From the NCBI GenBank assembly GCA_004293645.1, contig REAB01000078.1, positions 1-50,385 on the forward strand: a stretch of DNA of 50,385 nt, written 5' to 3'. How positions within the stretch are numbered: position 1 is the stretch's first letter; each line of letters starts with the position of its first letter. Made by a program: the position numbers and the translations under genes. Below, one piece after another: positions 16,135-25,688 of this stretch. Below the pieces are notes generated by a model. It saw only the letters and a program-made list of their open reading frames with translations. It was not told the DNA's origin and searched no databases. This stretch comes from Cytophagia bacterium (GTDB taxonomy: Bacteria; Bacteroidota; Bacteroidia; Cytophagales; Spirosomataceae).

Positions 16135-16914
16135 TCAGATGACTCGGTCTAAATGCACGTAGCCACCGTCCACGTGAACGAGCTGCCCCGTGGTGTGGCT
16201 CGACCTTTTTGACAACAAAAATACCACCATGTTGGCAATTTCTTCGGGAGTGGTCATGCGTTGTCCCAGCGGAATACGGCTTTTTATTTGGGCCAACGTA
16301 GCTTCTGGATTGGGCTGGGTTTGTAGACATTTTTCGTAGAGTGGAGTCCAACATTCGGCCACAATGACGGCGTTTACTCTGATGCCGTAGGGGAGTAGTT
16401 CTACTGCCCACTCCCGCGTAAGGGCGTTGCGCCCGCCGTTGGCAGCGGCATAAGCCGAGGTATTTCCTTGGCCTGTTTCGGCGGTTTTGGAGCTAATGTT
16501 CACAATAGCTCCCTTCGACTGTTTGAGGGCGGGCAGTGCATACTGCGCCATGAGGTAATAATGCACCAAGTTTTTGTGTAAAGAACTCATAAATGCCTCA
16601 TAATTACCATTTTCCAAACCCACCCCGTCGTTTTCGCCCGCGTTGTTTATCAGGCCGTCTATTCGTCCGAAGCGTTCGAGCGTAATCTGAACTGCTTTTT
16701 TACATTCGGCGGGGTCGTTTAGCTCGGCTTCAACCGAATACACCATACCGCCCACGGCGGCGAGCTTGGTGGCCAAAGCCTGGTTGTCGGCAGCGTGGCG
16801 GCCTACTATCACTGGAATGGCCCCTTCCATGACAAGCGCGGTAGTGATACCTTCGCCGATGCCTCTGGCACCGCCCGTTACAATAATTACTTTTTCGTTG
16901 AGGTGGAGATTCAT
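16135..16914 (-). CDS. Short-chain dehydrogenase/reductase with altered active site (L-fucose-dehydrogenase-like)
   Basis: 259 aa from the Met at 16914. The longer frame adds 23 residues encoded by a heptad repeat, so I reject it. The NAD site TGGARGIG (13-20), NNAG (90-93), the ISS serine (~141-142) and Tyr155 are present. The usual YxxxK lysine at 159 is Asn (YAAAN). The rest (REWAVELLPYGIRVNAV, GQLVHVDGGYVHLDR) is intact and resembles SDRs annotated as L-fucose dehydrogenases. Either activity is lost or reduced, or this is a variant chemistry. It is upstream of nothing on its strand and 87 bp downstream of DoxX. Confidence 0.82.
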   Translation of the reverse strand: MNLHLNEKVIIVTGGARGIGEGITTALVMEGAIPVIVGRHAADNQALATKLAAVGGMVYSVEAELNDPAECKKAVQITLERFGRIDGLINNAGENDGVGLENGNYEAFMSSLHKNLVHYYLMAQYALPALKQSKGAIVNISSKTAETGQGNTSAYAAANGGRNALTREWAVELLPYGIRVNAVIVAECWTPLYEKCLQTQPNPEATLAQIKSRIPLGQRMTTPEEIANMVVFLLSKRSSHTTGQLVHVDGGYVHLDRVI

Positions 16915-16971
16915 TGGTGTATGGTGTAAGGGTTTTAAGGTGTAAGGGTGTGGTGTAAGGGTGCGGTGTAA
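16915..16971. repeat. Heptanucleotide-like tract (GGTGTAA) abutting the SDR start
   Basis: Reads TGGTGTA, TGGTGTA, AGGGTTT, TAAGGTG, then slips by one base into further GGTGTAA units. It begins at the base next to the SDR start codon, so it would occupy the ribosome binding region on the minus strand. Confidence 0.75.
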
Positions 16972-17001
16972 AATCAACCACAAATCTCAAATTACAAATC
17001 A

Positions 17002-17415
17002 CTATTTAAACAGCTTACTATCGAGCGAGTATTTGCCTGGGCCAGTGAGGTAGAGTGCAACGTAGGCAATCAGAAACAAAAGGGCGTGTTCTTTGTCGCT
17101 GAGGGGTTCGTTGGGAGATAAAATGGTAGCAATCACCAACATACAGCCCATCAATACGACCAAAGCCAAGCGCGTACCAAGCCCCAAAATGAGTAAAATA
17201 GAGCAAAAAAACTCGGCAAAAACCGTCAATCCGTGCGACAGTTGTGGCCCTACGTGCAGCGGGTCTGGAAAATCGGCACTGTTTCCTGTCAGCAAATTTT
17301 GCAATTTTTCGTAGCCGTGGTGTACCATAAAAAAACTGAATCCTACGCGCAAAATGAGTACCGCCCAGTTGGCGGCGTTGGGCAATGCCAAAGGTTTTAA
17401 ATATTGTCTTATCAT
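17002..17415 (-). CDS. DoxX-family membrane protein
   Basis: 137 aa with four hydrophobic segments in the DoxX arrangement. The first has VLILRVGFSFFMVHHGYEKL with the family His-Gly pair. A second contains LTVFAEFFCSILLILGLGTRLALVVL. The third and fourth are at ~95-130. DoxX proteins are inner-membrane proteins linked to respiratory or redox functions; the exact role is not settled. It probably begins a two-gene run with the SDR. A second, different DoxX-like gene is at 34648-35001. Confidence 0.88.
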   Translation of the reverse strand: MIRQYLKPLALPNAANWAVLILRVGFSFFMVHHGYEKLQNLLTGNSADFPDPLHVGPQLSHGLTVFAEFFCSILLILGLGTRLALVVLMGCMLVIATILSPNEPLSDKEHALLFLIAYVALYLTGPGKYSLDSKLFK

Positions 17416-17439
17416 TTTTTTAAATTGTTTACTATCAGA

Positions 17440-17605
17440 AACTTAGGCAGGAAGCCTGCGCGGCGCGGCCTTTTAATAATCAGTATAAGCCAGAAGTTCG
17501 CGCCACAGTAGGCTGGAGACCTTTTAATAATCAGCACGAGTCGCAGCGGCGAACCGTCAGAGGCTCGCGCCGTCAGAACTCAAAAACTCAAAAACTCAAA
17601 AACTC
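17440..17605. repeat. Repeat-rich intergenic segment
   Basis: Contains two copies of CCTTTTAATAATCAG (17469 and 17529 regions), a GCAGCGGCGAACCG block also found in the dispersed ~150-bp repeat, and three perfect 8-bp units ACTCAAAA just before the radical SAM stop. No open frame was identified. Confidence 0.6.
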
Positions 17606-17607
17606 AA

Positions 17608-18630
17608 TTAAGCCCAAACCTGCGTGCCTTCGGTGCAGTTTTTGCACATTTCTATTTCAGAACGCGACCGAATGAGCGACTGTCTAAAATTACGATACGA
17701 TTCGCTTTGCCACAAATTTTTGAATGAAGTTTGCGACACATCGCCCAGCCGATAATGGGCATCTTTATCGAAACAACAAGGCACCACTTTACCATCCCAC
17801 GTAATAACGCACGAGTGCCACATTTTCCAGCAGTGGCCATCGAGGGCATTTTTTATTTGGTAGGTGCCGTCGGGTTGTTGGGCGTAGCGGGCATATTTGT
17901 CAATGGTCGGAATGAGCGGGTCGCCGTGCTTATAATCGTAGATTTGGGCCGTTTTTAGTCCTACCTCGTCCACGCCCAATTCGGCGGCCAAGCGTTTTAC
18001 GTCTTCTATTTGATGCTCATTGGGGCGCACCACCAAAAACTGAAAAACCACGTGTGGTGTTTTAGATTTCAGTTCGTGTTTCCATTTTAAGATATTTTTT
18101 GTGCCTTCTATCACTTTTTCCAACTTACCACCCACTCGGTATTGCTCATACACCTCCTGCGTGGTACCGTCTATCGAAATGATGAGTCGGTCGAGGCCGC
18201 TTTCTACGGTGCGGCGAGCGTTGGTGTCGGTCAAATAGTGCGCGTTGGTGGAGGTGGCGGTGTAGATTTTTTTCTGAGCAGCGTATTTTACCAAGTCCAA
18301 AAATTGCGGATTTAGGTAAGGTTCGCCCTGAAAATAGAAAATCAAATACAGCAAAGAATCGGACAACTCGTCAATGGTTTTTTTGAACAATTGGTCTTGC
18401 AACATACCCGTAGGCCGCGTAAAAGAGCGGAGCCCGCTCGGACATTCGGGGCAGCGCAAATTGCAAGAAGTAGTGGGTTCAAAAGAAATAGAAATGGGCA
18501 AACCGCGCTGATTGGCCTTGCCCGTCAGTTTGGATTCGTAATAACTCCCCAGCACTTTCAGCGCATTGATGGTGCGTTTGGGAGTTAGTTTAGAAAAAAA
18601 ATTAAGTCCGTCGGTTATATTTTTGTTCAT
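17608..18630 (-). CDS. Radical SAM/SPASM-domain protein
   Basis: 340 aa. The radical SAM cluster motif is CNLRCPEC (Cys 56, 60, 63). A TIM-barrel core follows with YFQGEPYLNP and LIISIDGTTQEVYEQYRVGG. A C-terminal SPASM domain carries further Cys in GHCWKMWHSCVITWDGKVVPCCF and MCKNC, binding one or two auxiliary 4Fe-4S clusters. The family includes peptide-modifying and anaerobic maturase enzymes, but no precursor peptide is visible nearby, so the substrate is unknown. It is transcribed alone, with ahcY upstream beyond two intergenic repeats. Confidence 0.88.
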   Translation of the reverse strand: MNKNITDGLNFFSKLTPKRTINALKVLGSYYESKLTGKANQRGLPISISFEPTTSCNLRCPECPSGLRSFTRPTGMLQDQLFKKTIDELSDSLLYLIFYFQGEPYLNPQFLDLVKYAAQKKIYTATSTNAHYLTDTNARRTVESGLDRLIISIDGTTQEVYEQYRVGGKLEKVIEGTKNILKWKHELKSKTPHVVFQFLVVRPNEHQIEDVKRLAAELGVDEVGLKTAQIYDYKHGDPLIPTIDKYARYAQQPDGTYQIKNALDGHCWKMWHSCVITWDGKVVPCCFDKDAHYRLGDVSQTSFKNLWQSESYRNFRQSLIRSRSEIEMCKNCTEGTQVWA

Positions 18631-18675
18631 TTTGGCTTGCTAATTTTCCTCTTAGTTCTGCAAATTAACGAATAA

Positions 18676-18710
18676 ATAGTCCACGGTCAATAGTCGACAG
18701 TCCATAGTAA
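18676..18710. repeat. Heptanucleotide tract (ATAGTCC / ACAGTCC)
   Basis: Five units in phase: ATAGTCC, ACGGTCA, ATAGTCG, ACAGTCC, ATAGTAA. The same unit family recurs at 42621-42655 and, weakly, at 26922-26942 and 31260-31287. The sequence following it (TTAAAATATTGATTATCAAC) also resembles that after 42655. Confidence 0.85.
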
Positions 18711-18790
18711 GTTAAAATATTGATTATCAACAATTTGAAAGGTAACTATTTGTCGCTTAGTAACGTGTAAATAATAACGTGGTAAAATTG

Positions 18791-18900
18791 GAACGCAGAT
18801 GACGCGGATTTTTTAAATCGCAACGGCGGATCGTGCGGATTTATTTTTTTGTTTATCCGCGAAAATCCGCGTTACTCCGTATCCGCGTCATTCGCGTTCT
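18791..18900. repeat. GCGGAT-rich imperfect palindrome, copy 1
   Basis: About 110 bp running from GAACGCAGATGACGCGGATTT to AAATCCGCG...CGCGTCATTCGCGTTC. The ends are inverted repeats, so the whole unit can fold into one long hairpin. A second copy is at 36485-36582. It lies between ahcY and the radical SAM gene, close to the ahcY stop. Confidence 0.85.
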
Positions 18901-18951
18901 ATAAACTAATTCGTTGGTCGGGGCTTTTTTTGTAATAGTTGTTCGTAATTT

Positions 18952-20268
18952 TTAGTAACGATACATATCTGACTTGAACGGCCCTTGTGCCGACACGCCA
19001 ATGTATTCGGCTTGCTCACCGTCGAGTATTTCGAGCTCGGCACCCACGTGCGCCAAGTGAAGTCGAGCTACTTTTTCGTCGAGGTGCTTGGGCAATACAT
19101 ATACTTTCTTTTCGTACTGACCAGGGTTGAGCCACAACTCCAATTGCGCCAAAGTTTGGTTGCAAAACGAGTTCGACATTACAAACGAAGGGTGGCCCAT
19201 GGCACAACCCAAGTTCACCAAGCGGCCTTCGGCCAATACGATGATTTGCTTACCGTCTATTTCGTACAAATCCACTTGTGGCTTTATTTGCATTTTGCTG
19301 TCGCCATAAGTGCCATTTAGCCAAGCCATGTCAATTTCGTTGTCAAAGTGACCAATGTTACAAACCACGGCTTTGTCGCGCATGGCCCGGAAGTGGCGCT
19401 CTTTAATGATATTTACGTTGCCCGTTGCGGTTACAAAAATATTGGCACGCGGTGTAGCTTTGTCCATTGTTACTACCTCGTAACCGTCCATGGCGGCTTG
19501 CAACGCGCAAATGGGGTCGGCTTCGGTTACCATTACGCGGCAACCAGCGCCCCGCAACGAATCTGCCGAGCCTTTTCCTACGTCGCCGTATCCTGCTACA
19601 ACGGCTACTTTGCCAGCCAGCATGAGGTCGGTGGCGCGGCGAATGGCATCTACCAACGATTCTTTACAGCCATATTTGTTGTCAAACTTAGACTTGGTTA
19701 CTGAGTCGTTTACGTTGATGGCGGGCAAATACAACGTACCGTTTTTCATGCGCTCGTACAAGCGGTGAACACCCGTAGTGGTTTCTTCCGACAAGCCCTT
19801 GATGCCGTCAATCAGTTCTGGATACTGGTCAAACACCATGTTGGTCAAATCGCCGCCGTCGTCCAAAATCAAATTGAGGGGTTTTTGTGCTTCGCCAAAA
19901 AACAAAGTTTGCTCAATGCACCAATCAAACTCCTCGGCGTTCATGCCTTTCCAAGCATATACCTGAATACCAGCAGCGGCAATGGCAGCGGCGGCGTGGT
20001 CTTGGGTTGAGAAAATATTACAAGACGACCAAGTTACTTCGGCTCCGAGGGCAGTGAGGGTTTCAATCAAAACTGCCGTCTGGATTGTCATGTGCAAACA
20101 ACCTGCTATGCGCGCACCTTTCAAAGGTTGCGCTGGGCCGTATTCTTGCCGAATGGCCATCAAACCAGGCATTTCGGCCTCGGCCAGTGTAATTTCTTTC
20201 CGACCCCAATCGGCCAGCGTAATGTCTTTTACTTTGTACGGTACGTACGTTTGCGTTGCGGTTGACAT
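18952..20268 (-). CDS. ahcY: Adenosylhomocysteinase (SAH hydrolase)
   Basis: 438 aa, the bacterial length. It cleaves S-adenosylhomocysteine to adenosine and homocysteine, removing the inhibitory product of methyltransferases in the cytoplasm. Visible signatures are [16 protein letters not shown] (~56-71), [14 protein letters not shown] (~83-96), the NAD-binding [15 protein letters not shown] and the C-terminal [17 protein letters not shown]. The C-terminus ends in KSDMYRY, the family norm with Lys and Tyr reaching into the neighbouring NAD site. No SAH riboswitch was recognised in the 240-bp upstream region. Confidence 0.97.
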   Translation of the reverse strand: MSTATQTYVPYKVKDITLADWGRKEITLAEAEMPGLMAIRQEYGPAQPLKGARIAGCLHMTIQTAVLIETLTALGAEVTWSSCNIFSTQDHAAAAIAAAGIQVYAWKGMNAEEFDWCIEQTLFFGEAQKPLNLILDDGGDLTNMVFDQYPELIDGIKGLSEETTTGVHRLYERMKNGTLYLPAINVNDSVTKSKFDNKYGCKESLVDAIRRATDLMLAGKVAVVAGYGDVGKGSADSLRGAGCRVMVTEADPICALQAAMDGYEVVTMDKATPRANIFVTATGNVNIIKERHFRAMRDKAVVCNIGHFDNEIDMAWLNGTYGDSKMQIKPQVDLYEIDGKQIIVLAEGRLVNLGCAMGHPSFVMSNSFCNQTLAQLELWLNPGQYEKKVYVLPKHLDEKVARLHLAHVGAELEILDGEQAEYIGVSAQGPFKSDMYRY

Positions 20269-20511
20269 AAATTTAACGATTGAATGAATTTTCTAAATTT
20301 TATGCAAAAATAATAGGAAGAATCTTAGAATCTTACAATTGCTACTCATTAATTAGTGCCTATTTGTAAAAATAGGATAAAAAATAGCCAAACTACCGCT
20401 TTATATGGCATTATGTAGATTTTTTATCTATTAAATAAACCTATAACTCAAACAAATATCTTTTAAAGCTATGATTAATTCTGAGCCTATTGATTTGGAT
20501 AAAATCAAAAC

Positions 20512-21774
20512 TTACAACCCTTTCAAATCTTTGGAGAAATGCGCCATGACTACACGGTGTGCTTCGGGGCTGGGGTGAACATCGTATTTGAGTAGAGGGA
20601 TATTGGGGTATGATTTAAGTAATTTGCGATAGTCCAAGACTTTTAAGCCTCTTTCTTGTAACAATTTGAGCATTGGTGAGTTACTTTTACCCATTAAATC
20701 GGGATAGAAAAGAACATAAAATTTATTGTTTTTAAACTGCTTTGTGTATTGCACTTCGGTTGCTTTAATGAGGTTAGCGGTTAGTTGATAGTCTTTGTCG
20801 CGGTGTGAAAACGGAAAATCAAGGGCAAAGTGTCTTCGTATTTTACTTTTAAACAAAATCATACCGAGGCGATATTTGATAGGATGTAAAAAACGATACA
20901 GCCCTGTTGTTTGCATATTTGGCTCATCCAAATCAGGGAAATAACCATCATAGAGGCCAATCCAAGCAGCCGTCGGAATAGACCGATTGATGTGGTCTTC
21001 TATATAAACGTAAACGGCAAATCCATCTTTTTGACGCACTTCCTTGACAAGATTTTGGTGTTGAAACCGTGCCAAAGCGTGGCGAGGAGAGTAGCCAAAA
21101 AAGCCATAATTGTAAGATTGATAATCAATATTGTTTTTTTGGAAATAATAGGGCATCGTTTCATTATCGCGTACGGCATCACCATAAGTAAAGGAACAGC
21201 CCAAAAAAAGCGCGTATTGATTACGAATCAACGGAGTGCTATCGGCAAAAGGGGTAATGCGCCGCGAAAATGAATCTACGTGCATGGGAATCTGTACAAA
21301 TGGCTTCCCATTAAACTTTTTTGTCCACACAAAAGTATGATTGGGAATGGGTTTTCTCCCCAAAAAGGGGTCGAAAGTATAGCTTGAATCATACATAGGA
21401 CCCAGATAATGCCAGGGTTTGGCATTATCTGGGTTGGTTAGAGCAACAGCGGCAACAGGTTTTTCATTGAAACTGTCAATCCACCCAACTACGGTATCAA
21501 GGCTGTATGCCATGGCCAAAACGCTGAACAATGACAATGAGATGTTTTGTAAGATGGGCGGGCTATTTTTCAGGATTAAATAAAAAAACAAAGCCCCTAC
21601 AACCCAAGCCAATATGGTAAAACCAATGAGATACAAATTGTAATCGCACCAAACACCGTCGCCATTTCCGAAGAAAAACTCAACGATAATAATGAACAAA
21701 AAAAATACCATGACCGAAAACGTGAGGTATCCTAAACGAGTGAAGGGTAGCTGGTTTTTTAGAAAATGGGGCAT
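20512..21774 (-). CDS. Membrane-anchored SGNH-hydrolase-like protein
   Basis: 420 aa. Three hydrophobic segments at the N-terminus (~15-35, ~45-68, ~75-95) are followed by a large extracytoplasmic domain. Its sequence has ALFLGCSFTYGDAVRDNE, matching SGNH block I with the candidate nucleophile Ser. KYDVHPSPEAHRVV at the C-terminus is the DxxH block V. This supports an SGNH/GDSL esterase or acyltransferase-like fold acting on a surface polymer, but the family assignment is by motif only. It is transcribed alone. Confidence 0.7.
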   Translation of the reverse strand: MPHFLKNQLPFTRLGYLTFSVMVFFLFIIIVEFFFGNGDGVWCDYNLYLIGFTILAWVVGALFFYLILKNSPPILQNISLSLFSVLAMAYSLDTVVGWIDSFNEKPVAAVALTNPDNAKPWHYLGPMYDSSYTFDPFLGRKPIPNHTFVWTKKFNGKPFVQIPMHVDSFSRRITPFADSTPLIRNQYALFLGCSFTYGDAVRDNETMPYYFQKNNIDYQSYNYGFFGYSPRHALARFQHQNLVKEVRQKDGFAVYVYIEDHINRSIPTAAWIGLYDGYFPDLDEPNMQTTGLYRFLHPIKYRLGMILFKSKIRRHFALDFPFSHRDKDYQLTANLIKATEVQYTKQFKNNKFYVLFYPDLMGKSNSPMLKLLQERGLKVLDYRKLLKSYPNIPLLKYDVHPSPEAHRVVMAHFSKDLKGL

Positions 21775-22253
21775 TTCAATGAAAGAAAATTTTTAGGTAG
21801 GTATAAATGTAGGCTGAACAATTAAACAAAATATTTTTTACTGCTTTTGCCTGCGTGCAAAAACAAAAAACCGCCCCGAAGAACATTCCAAAAGTAAGGA
21901 GAATACTTAAAAAAACAAATCAAATGCTCAAAGTACAGGGTGATTGCACCTAAATTGTGAGTATATCTGCTACATTCAAGTAATAAATGCCCCTTTTTTT
22001 CATGAGGTCTATACTTTGAAACGTAACCTAATTTTTATAGCAAATGTAGATGCCATTGCCTTGGCTAAATGCCTGCCCAACTACTTAGTAACGCCCAGTT
22101 TAGCATAAAAAAGGTTTTGCGGGTGCTGTCAGAAAAGCAAAGAAAAAATGACTGTTTTCGATGGTTTTAACCCCCATTTTGATTGGAAAATAAGTAGCGG
22201 GAGCTTGATAAAATCGCGCTAAAAAACCTACTTTTGAGCAAAAAATAAAAAGT
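21775..22253. other. 479-bp intergenic region between divergent genes
   Basis: Apart from the murF-alr promoter at its right end, I see no gene or RNA. A TGCCCAACTACTTAGTAA stretch at 22074-22091 matches the tail of the dispersed ~150-bp repeat, so a decayed copy may lie here. Confidence 0.45.
22205..22236 (+). promoter_or_regulatory. Bacteroidota-type promoter for murF-alr
   Basis: TTG (22205-22207), a 21-bp spacer and TACTTTTG (22229-22236) match TTG-N17-23-TAnnTTTG. The ATG is 17 bp downstream of the -7 element, giving a short leader. Confidence 0.55.
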
Positions 22254-24710
22254 ATGATTGCCCCCCTCGAATCGCTGACTCAGACCAACGCACTTTATTT
22301 GCTCACCGACAGCCGCCAACTGACCCTGCCGAGCCAGACGCTGTTTTTTGCCATCAATGGTGAGCGACACGACGGACACCGCTTCGTAGAAAGTTTGTAC
22401 CAAAAAGGCGTGCGTCAGTTTGTGGTTGAACGGGCAGTTTTTGACCTTAATTTAGACCAGAAAATGCCAAACGCCACAATTTGGGTGGTAGAAAATAGTA
22501 TTTTGGCGTTGCAAGAATTGGCCAAACATCGGCGCAAACAGTTTCAGATTCCAGTGGTGGGCATTACGGGAAGCAACGGCAAAACCATCGTCAAAGAGTG
22601 GCTGTCGCAGTTGCTGAGTCCAGATTTTTGGATTGTAAAAAGCCCCAAAAGTTATAATTCGCAGATTGGTGTGCCGCTGTCGGTCTGGCAACTCAACGAG
22701 CGGCACACGCTGGGTGTTTTTGAGGCGGGTATTTCGCACCCGCACGAGATGCAGGCTTTGCAGCAAATTATTCGGCCTACAATGGGTATTTTTACCAATA
22801 TTGGCTCGGCCCACGACGAAGGTTTTAGGAGTAGAAAGCAAAAGATAACCGAGAAGCTGCGGCTCTTTACAACTTGTCAAGTACTTGTTTACTGCGCTGA
22901 TTACCAAGATATTGATGAAGAAATAAAAATTATTTTACAACCCGTTAATCCGAGTTGTGAATTGGTAGGGTGGGGGAGTGCCGCCCATTGCGCCGTACAA
23001 ACCCACATTGATAAACAAATCGACTCAACCAACATAACGCTTACTTTCAAGGCCGAAGCCTCGGTTGTAAACTTTGCTGTGCCTTTTACCGACGATGCCT
23101 CGGTCGAAAATGCGATTCATTGCGCTGTTTTGATGCGTAAATTGGGCATTTCTGCCCGCGAGCTTAGCCCGCGCTTGGGGCGTTTGCGGCCTGTTTCGAT
23201 GCGTTTGGAGCTGAAAGAAGGCATCAACGGTTGCCAAATTATTGACGACAGCTACAACAACGATTTGGTGGGCTTGAACATGGCACTCAACTTTTTGAAC
23301 CAACAAGAACAGCGCAGCGAAAAAGTGGTAGTTTTGTCGGAAGTGTTACAAACGGGGCAACCCGAAGATGAACTTTACGCTCAAATTGCGGCCTTACTGA
23401 GCGATAAAAAGGTGAATCAACTCATCGCAATTGGGGCTGCTTTTGTGAGAAACCAGGCATTGTTTCCCGAAAATACACGCTGCTACGACTCAACTGAGAC
23501 CTTTTTGAACAATTTTGACGTGGCTACCTTGCGCAACGCCCTCGTGTTGGTGAAGGGCGCACGGCCTTTTCAATTTGAGCGCATTGTCAATCGGTTGCAG
23601 CAACGGGTGCACGGTACGGTACTCGAAATAAACCTTGATGCCATTACCCACAACCTCAATTATTATCGGCAGCGCATGGGTTCGCAAACCAAAATAATGG
23701 TGATGGTCAAGGCATTTGCTTATGGCAGCGGCAGTGCCGAGGTGGCGCAGTTGTTGCAGTTTCACCGCGTTGATTATTTGGCCGTAGCCTACGCCGACGA
23801 AGGCGTGCAGTTGCGACAAAACGGCATTGAACTACCCATCATGGTGATGAATCCCGCCCGCGAAACCTTCGATAAACTCCGCGAATATCGGCTTGAACCC
23901 GAAATTTACAGTCAGAAAATCTTCGACGAGTGGTTGGTTTTTAGCGAACAATACGCCGAAATGTCGCCCATTCACCTTAAATTGGACACGGGTATGCACC
24001 GTTTGGGTTTCGTAGCTGCCGACTTGCCCCAACTGTTGGATCAACTCAAAACGCACCCAACATTGCGCGTAGCCACTATTTTTAGCCACCTCGTGGGAGC
24101 CGACGAAGCCACCCACAATGGCTTTTCGGCGTTGCAATATGAGCGTTTTATGGCCTGGACGGCGCAGATTGAGGCCGTTTTGGGCTATTGCCCCACGCGC
24201 CACATTCTCAATTCGGCGGGTATTGTGCGTTTTCCTGACTACAAACTCGACATGGTGCGGCTGGGCATTGGCTTGTATGGCGTGGAAGTAAATCAGCAAG
24301 AACAGCACGCTTTGCAGCCCGTGGGAACGCTCAAAACGGTGGTGTCTCAGGTAAAGCACCTGCCAGCGGGCGAAACCGTGGGCTACAGCAGGCGGGGCGT
24401 ACTCGAACGCGAGGCCACCATTGCCACCATTGCCATTGGCTACGCCGACGGCTACGACCGCCGATTTAGCAATGGCGTGGGTAAAGTACTGATAAACAGA
24501 CAATTGTGTTCTGTGGTGGGCAATGTGTGCATGGACATGACCATGGTAGATGCCACCAACGCCGCCGTACAAGCAGGCGACGAAGTGGTGATTTTTGACC
24601 AACATCTGCCAATCACCGACTTGGCCCGCCAAATTGGAACAATACCTTACGAAATACTAACGGGCGTGAGCGAGCGCGTAAAGCGGGTGTTTTTCAAAGA
24701 ATCGAACTGA
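22254..24710 (+). CDS. murF-alr: Bifunctional MurF / alanine racemase
   Basis: 818 aa, a fusion known in Bacteroidota. The N-terminal MurF part (~1-440) has the ATP loop GITGSNGKT (103-111), the FEAGISHPHEM block, FTNIGSAHDEG and DDSYNNDLVGL. It adds D-Ala-D-Ala to UDP-MurNAc-tripeptide. The C-terminal alanine racemase part (~450-818) has the PLP lysine in MVMVKAFAYGSG (about K486), and the second catalytic region ETVGYSRRGV...IAIGYADGYDR. The joined protein makes D-Ala and uses it in the same cell-wall pathway. No internal stop or frameshift. No other mur genes are nearby. Confidence 0.95.
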   Translation: MIAPLESLTQTNALYLLTDSRQLTLPSQTLFFAINGERHDGHRFVESLYQKGVRQFVVERAVFDLNLDQKMPNATIWVVENSILALQELAKHRRKQFQIPVVGITGSNGKTIVKEWLSQLLSPDFWIVKSPKSYNSQIGVPLSVWQLNERHTLGVFEAGISHPHEMQALQQIIRPTMGIFTNIGSAHDEGFRSRKQKITEKLRLFTTCQVLVYCADYQDIDEEIKIILQPVNPSCELVGWGSAAHCAVQTHIDKQIDSTNITLTFKAEASVVNFAVPFTDDASVENAIHCAVLMRKLGISARELSPRLGRLRPVSMRLELKEGINGCQIIDDSYNNDLVGLNMALNFLNQQEQRSEKVVVLSEVLQTGQPEDELYAQIAALLSDKKVNQLIAIGAAFVRNQALFPENTRCYDSTETFLNNFDVATLRNALVLVKGARPFQFERIVNRLQQRVHGTVLEINLDAITHNLNYYRQRMGSQTKIMVMVKAFAYGSGSAEVAQLLQFHRVDYLAVAYADEGVQLRQNGIELPIMVMNPARETFDKLREYRLEPEIYSQKIFDEWLVFSEQYAEMSPIHLKLDTGMHRLGFVAADLPQLLDQLKTHPTLRVATIFSHLVGADEATHNGFSALQYERFMAWTAQIEAVLGYCPTRHILNSAGIVRFPDYKLDMVRLGIGLYGVEVNQQEQHALQPVGTLKTVVSQVKHLPAGETVGYSRRGVLEREATIATIAIGYADGYDRRFSNGVGKVLINRQLCSVVGNVCMDMTMVDATNAAVQAGDEVVIFDQHLPITDLARQIGTIPYEILTGVSERVKRVFFKESN

Positions 24711-24775
24711 GTAAATGGAGAGAAGGGTGTATCATTAAAAAATCAAATCAAAAATAATCAAACCAATCATTTATC

Positions 24776-25606
24776 ATGGCAGAGTTTCAATTATACGATT
24801 TTAGAAGAATAGACAAGCCTTTGAGTGCCGAAGAACGCAAGCAAGTGGAGAGCCTATCAAGCCACATTTCGGTTAGTTCACGGCGGGCAGTGGTGAGCTA
24901 CAGCTACGGCGATTTCAAGCACGATGAAGAAAAAGTAGTAGCGCAGTATTTTGATGCCCTGCTTTATCAAACCAATTGGGGACAAAAAAAATTGTTGTTT
25001 CGCTTTCCAAAAGACAGCATTGATACAGAAAAATTGGAAGAATATTTTGTTGATATGGGGCGTTTAACAGGTTATACCACTGAAATAAGATACTGGGAAA
25101 CAGCGAATTATGTACTGCTCAATATTGAATATTGCGACGATGATTTTGGAGATTGGGTAGAAGAAACAGATAATTCTTTGGATAGTTTGTTGGACCTGCG
25201 CACCGAGATGATGAGCGGTGATTTTAGCTGTTTATATGCCTTTTGGTTAAAATTAGCCAGTATGGAAGCCGAAAGTGATGATGACGACGAGCCGCTTGAA
25301 CTACCAGCTATTCCTACAGGCTTGGCCAAGCCATCGAGTGCTTTAAAATCGTTCATCGATTTTTTTGAAGTTGATGCGCGTCTTGTGAAAGCGGCCAGTT
25401 CTTTTGTAAATCCAACCAATGTCAGCGTTACAGATGTATCGGCAAAAATTGCCACGATGAGCGATGTTCTCAAAAATGAATGGCTTACGCGGCTTCTGGA
25501 AGCAGAACCATTGCTCGACATCAAACTGAAAAAATATTTGTTGGACTCTGAAACCGGAACCATAGAAACGACCGTTTCTTTTGCCGAGATTAGGTCCAAA
25601 TTGTAG
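24776..25606 (+). CDS. Conserved hypothetical protein, acidic
   Basis: 276 aa, soluble, no signal peptide or membrane segment. The N-terminus reads MAEFQLYDFRRIDKPLSAEE, then VVSYSYGDFKHDEEKVVAQYFDALLYQTNWG. From memory, this resembles uncharacterised bacterial proteins that often neighbour SWIM zinc-finger proteins, but no such partner is present here. An acidic stretch (EAESDDDDEPLE, ~165-176) links to a helical C-terminal half. It is 65 bp downstream of murF-alr and could be co-transcribed. I cannot assign a function. Confidence 0.75.
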   Translation: MAEFQLYDFRRIDKPLSAEERKQVESLSSHISVSSRRAVVSYSYGDFKHDEEKVVAQYFDALLYQTNWGQKKLLFRFPKDSIDTEKLEEYFVDMGRLTGYTTEIRYWETANYVLLNIEYCDDDFGDWVEETDNSLDSLLDLRTEMMSGDFSCLYAFWLKLASMEAESDDDDEPLELPAIPTGLAKPSSALKSFIDFFEVDARLVKAASSFVNPTNVSVTDVSAKIATMSDVLKNEWLTRLLEAEPLLDIKLKKYLLDSETGTIETTVSFAEIRSKL

Positions 25607-25646
25607 TACAAAGGTTCAGGCCATGCCAGCCGAGCTATTATTGTTG

Positions 25647-25654
25647 TACCTTTG
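25647..25654 (+). promoter_or_regulatory. -7 element for DEAD-box helicase
   Basis: TACCTTTG matches TAnnTTTG and sits 34 bp before the ATG at 25689. No well-spaced -33 TTG is seen. Confidence 0.35.
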
Positions 25655-25688
25655 GGAGTAACTTCGTCGTCATTTTTTACATTATCGT

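Noticed and set aside
20269..20511. Possible SAH or SAM riboswitch before ahcY
   Set aside because: The region is AT-rich and I could find no matching stems or conserved core by eye.
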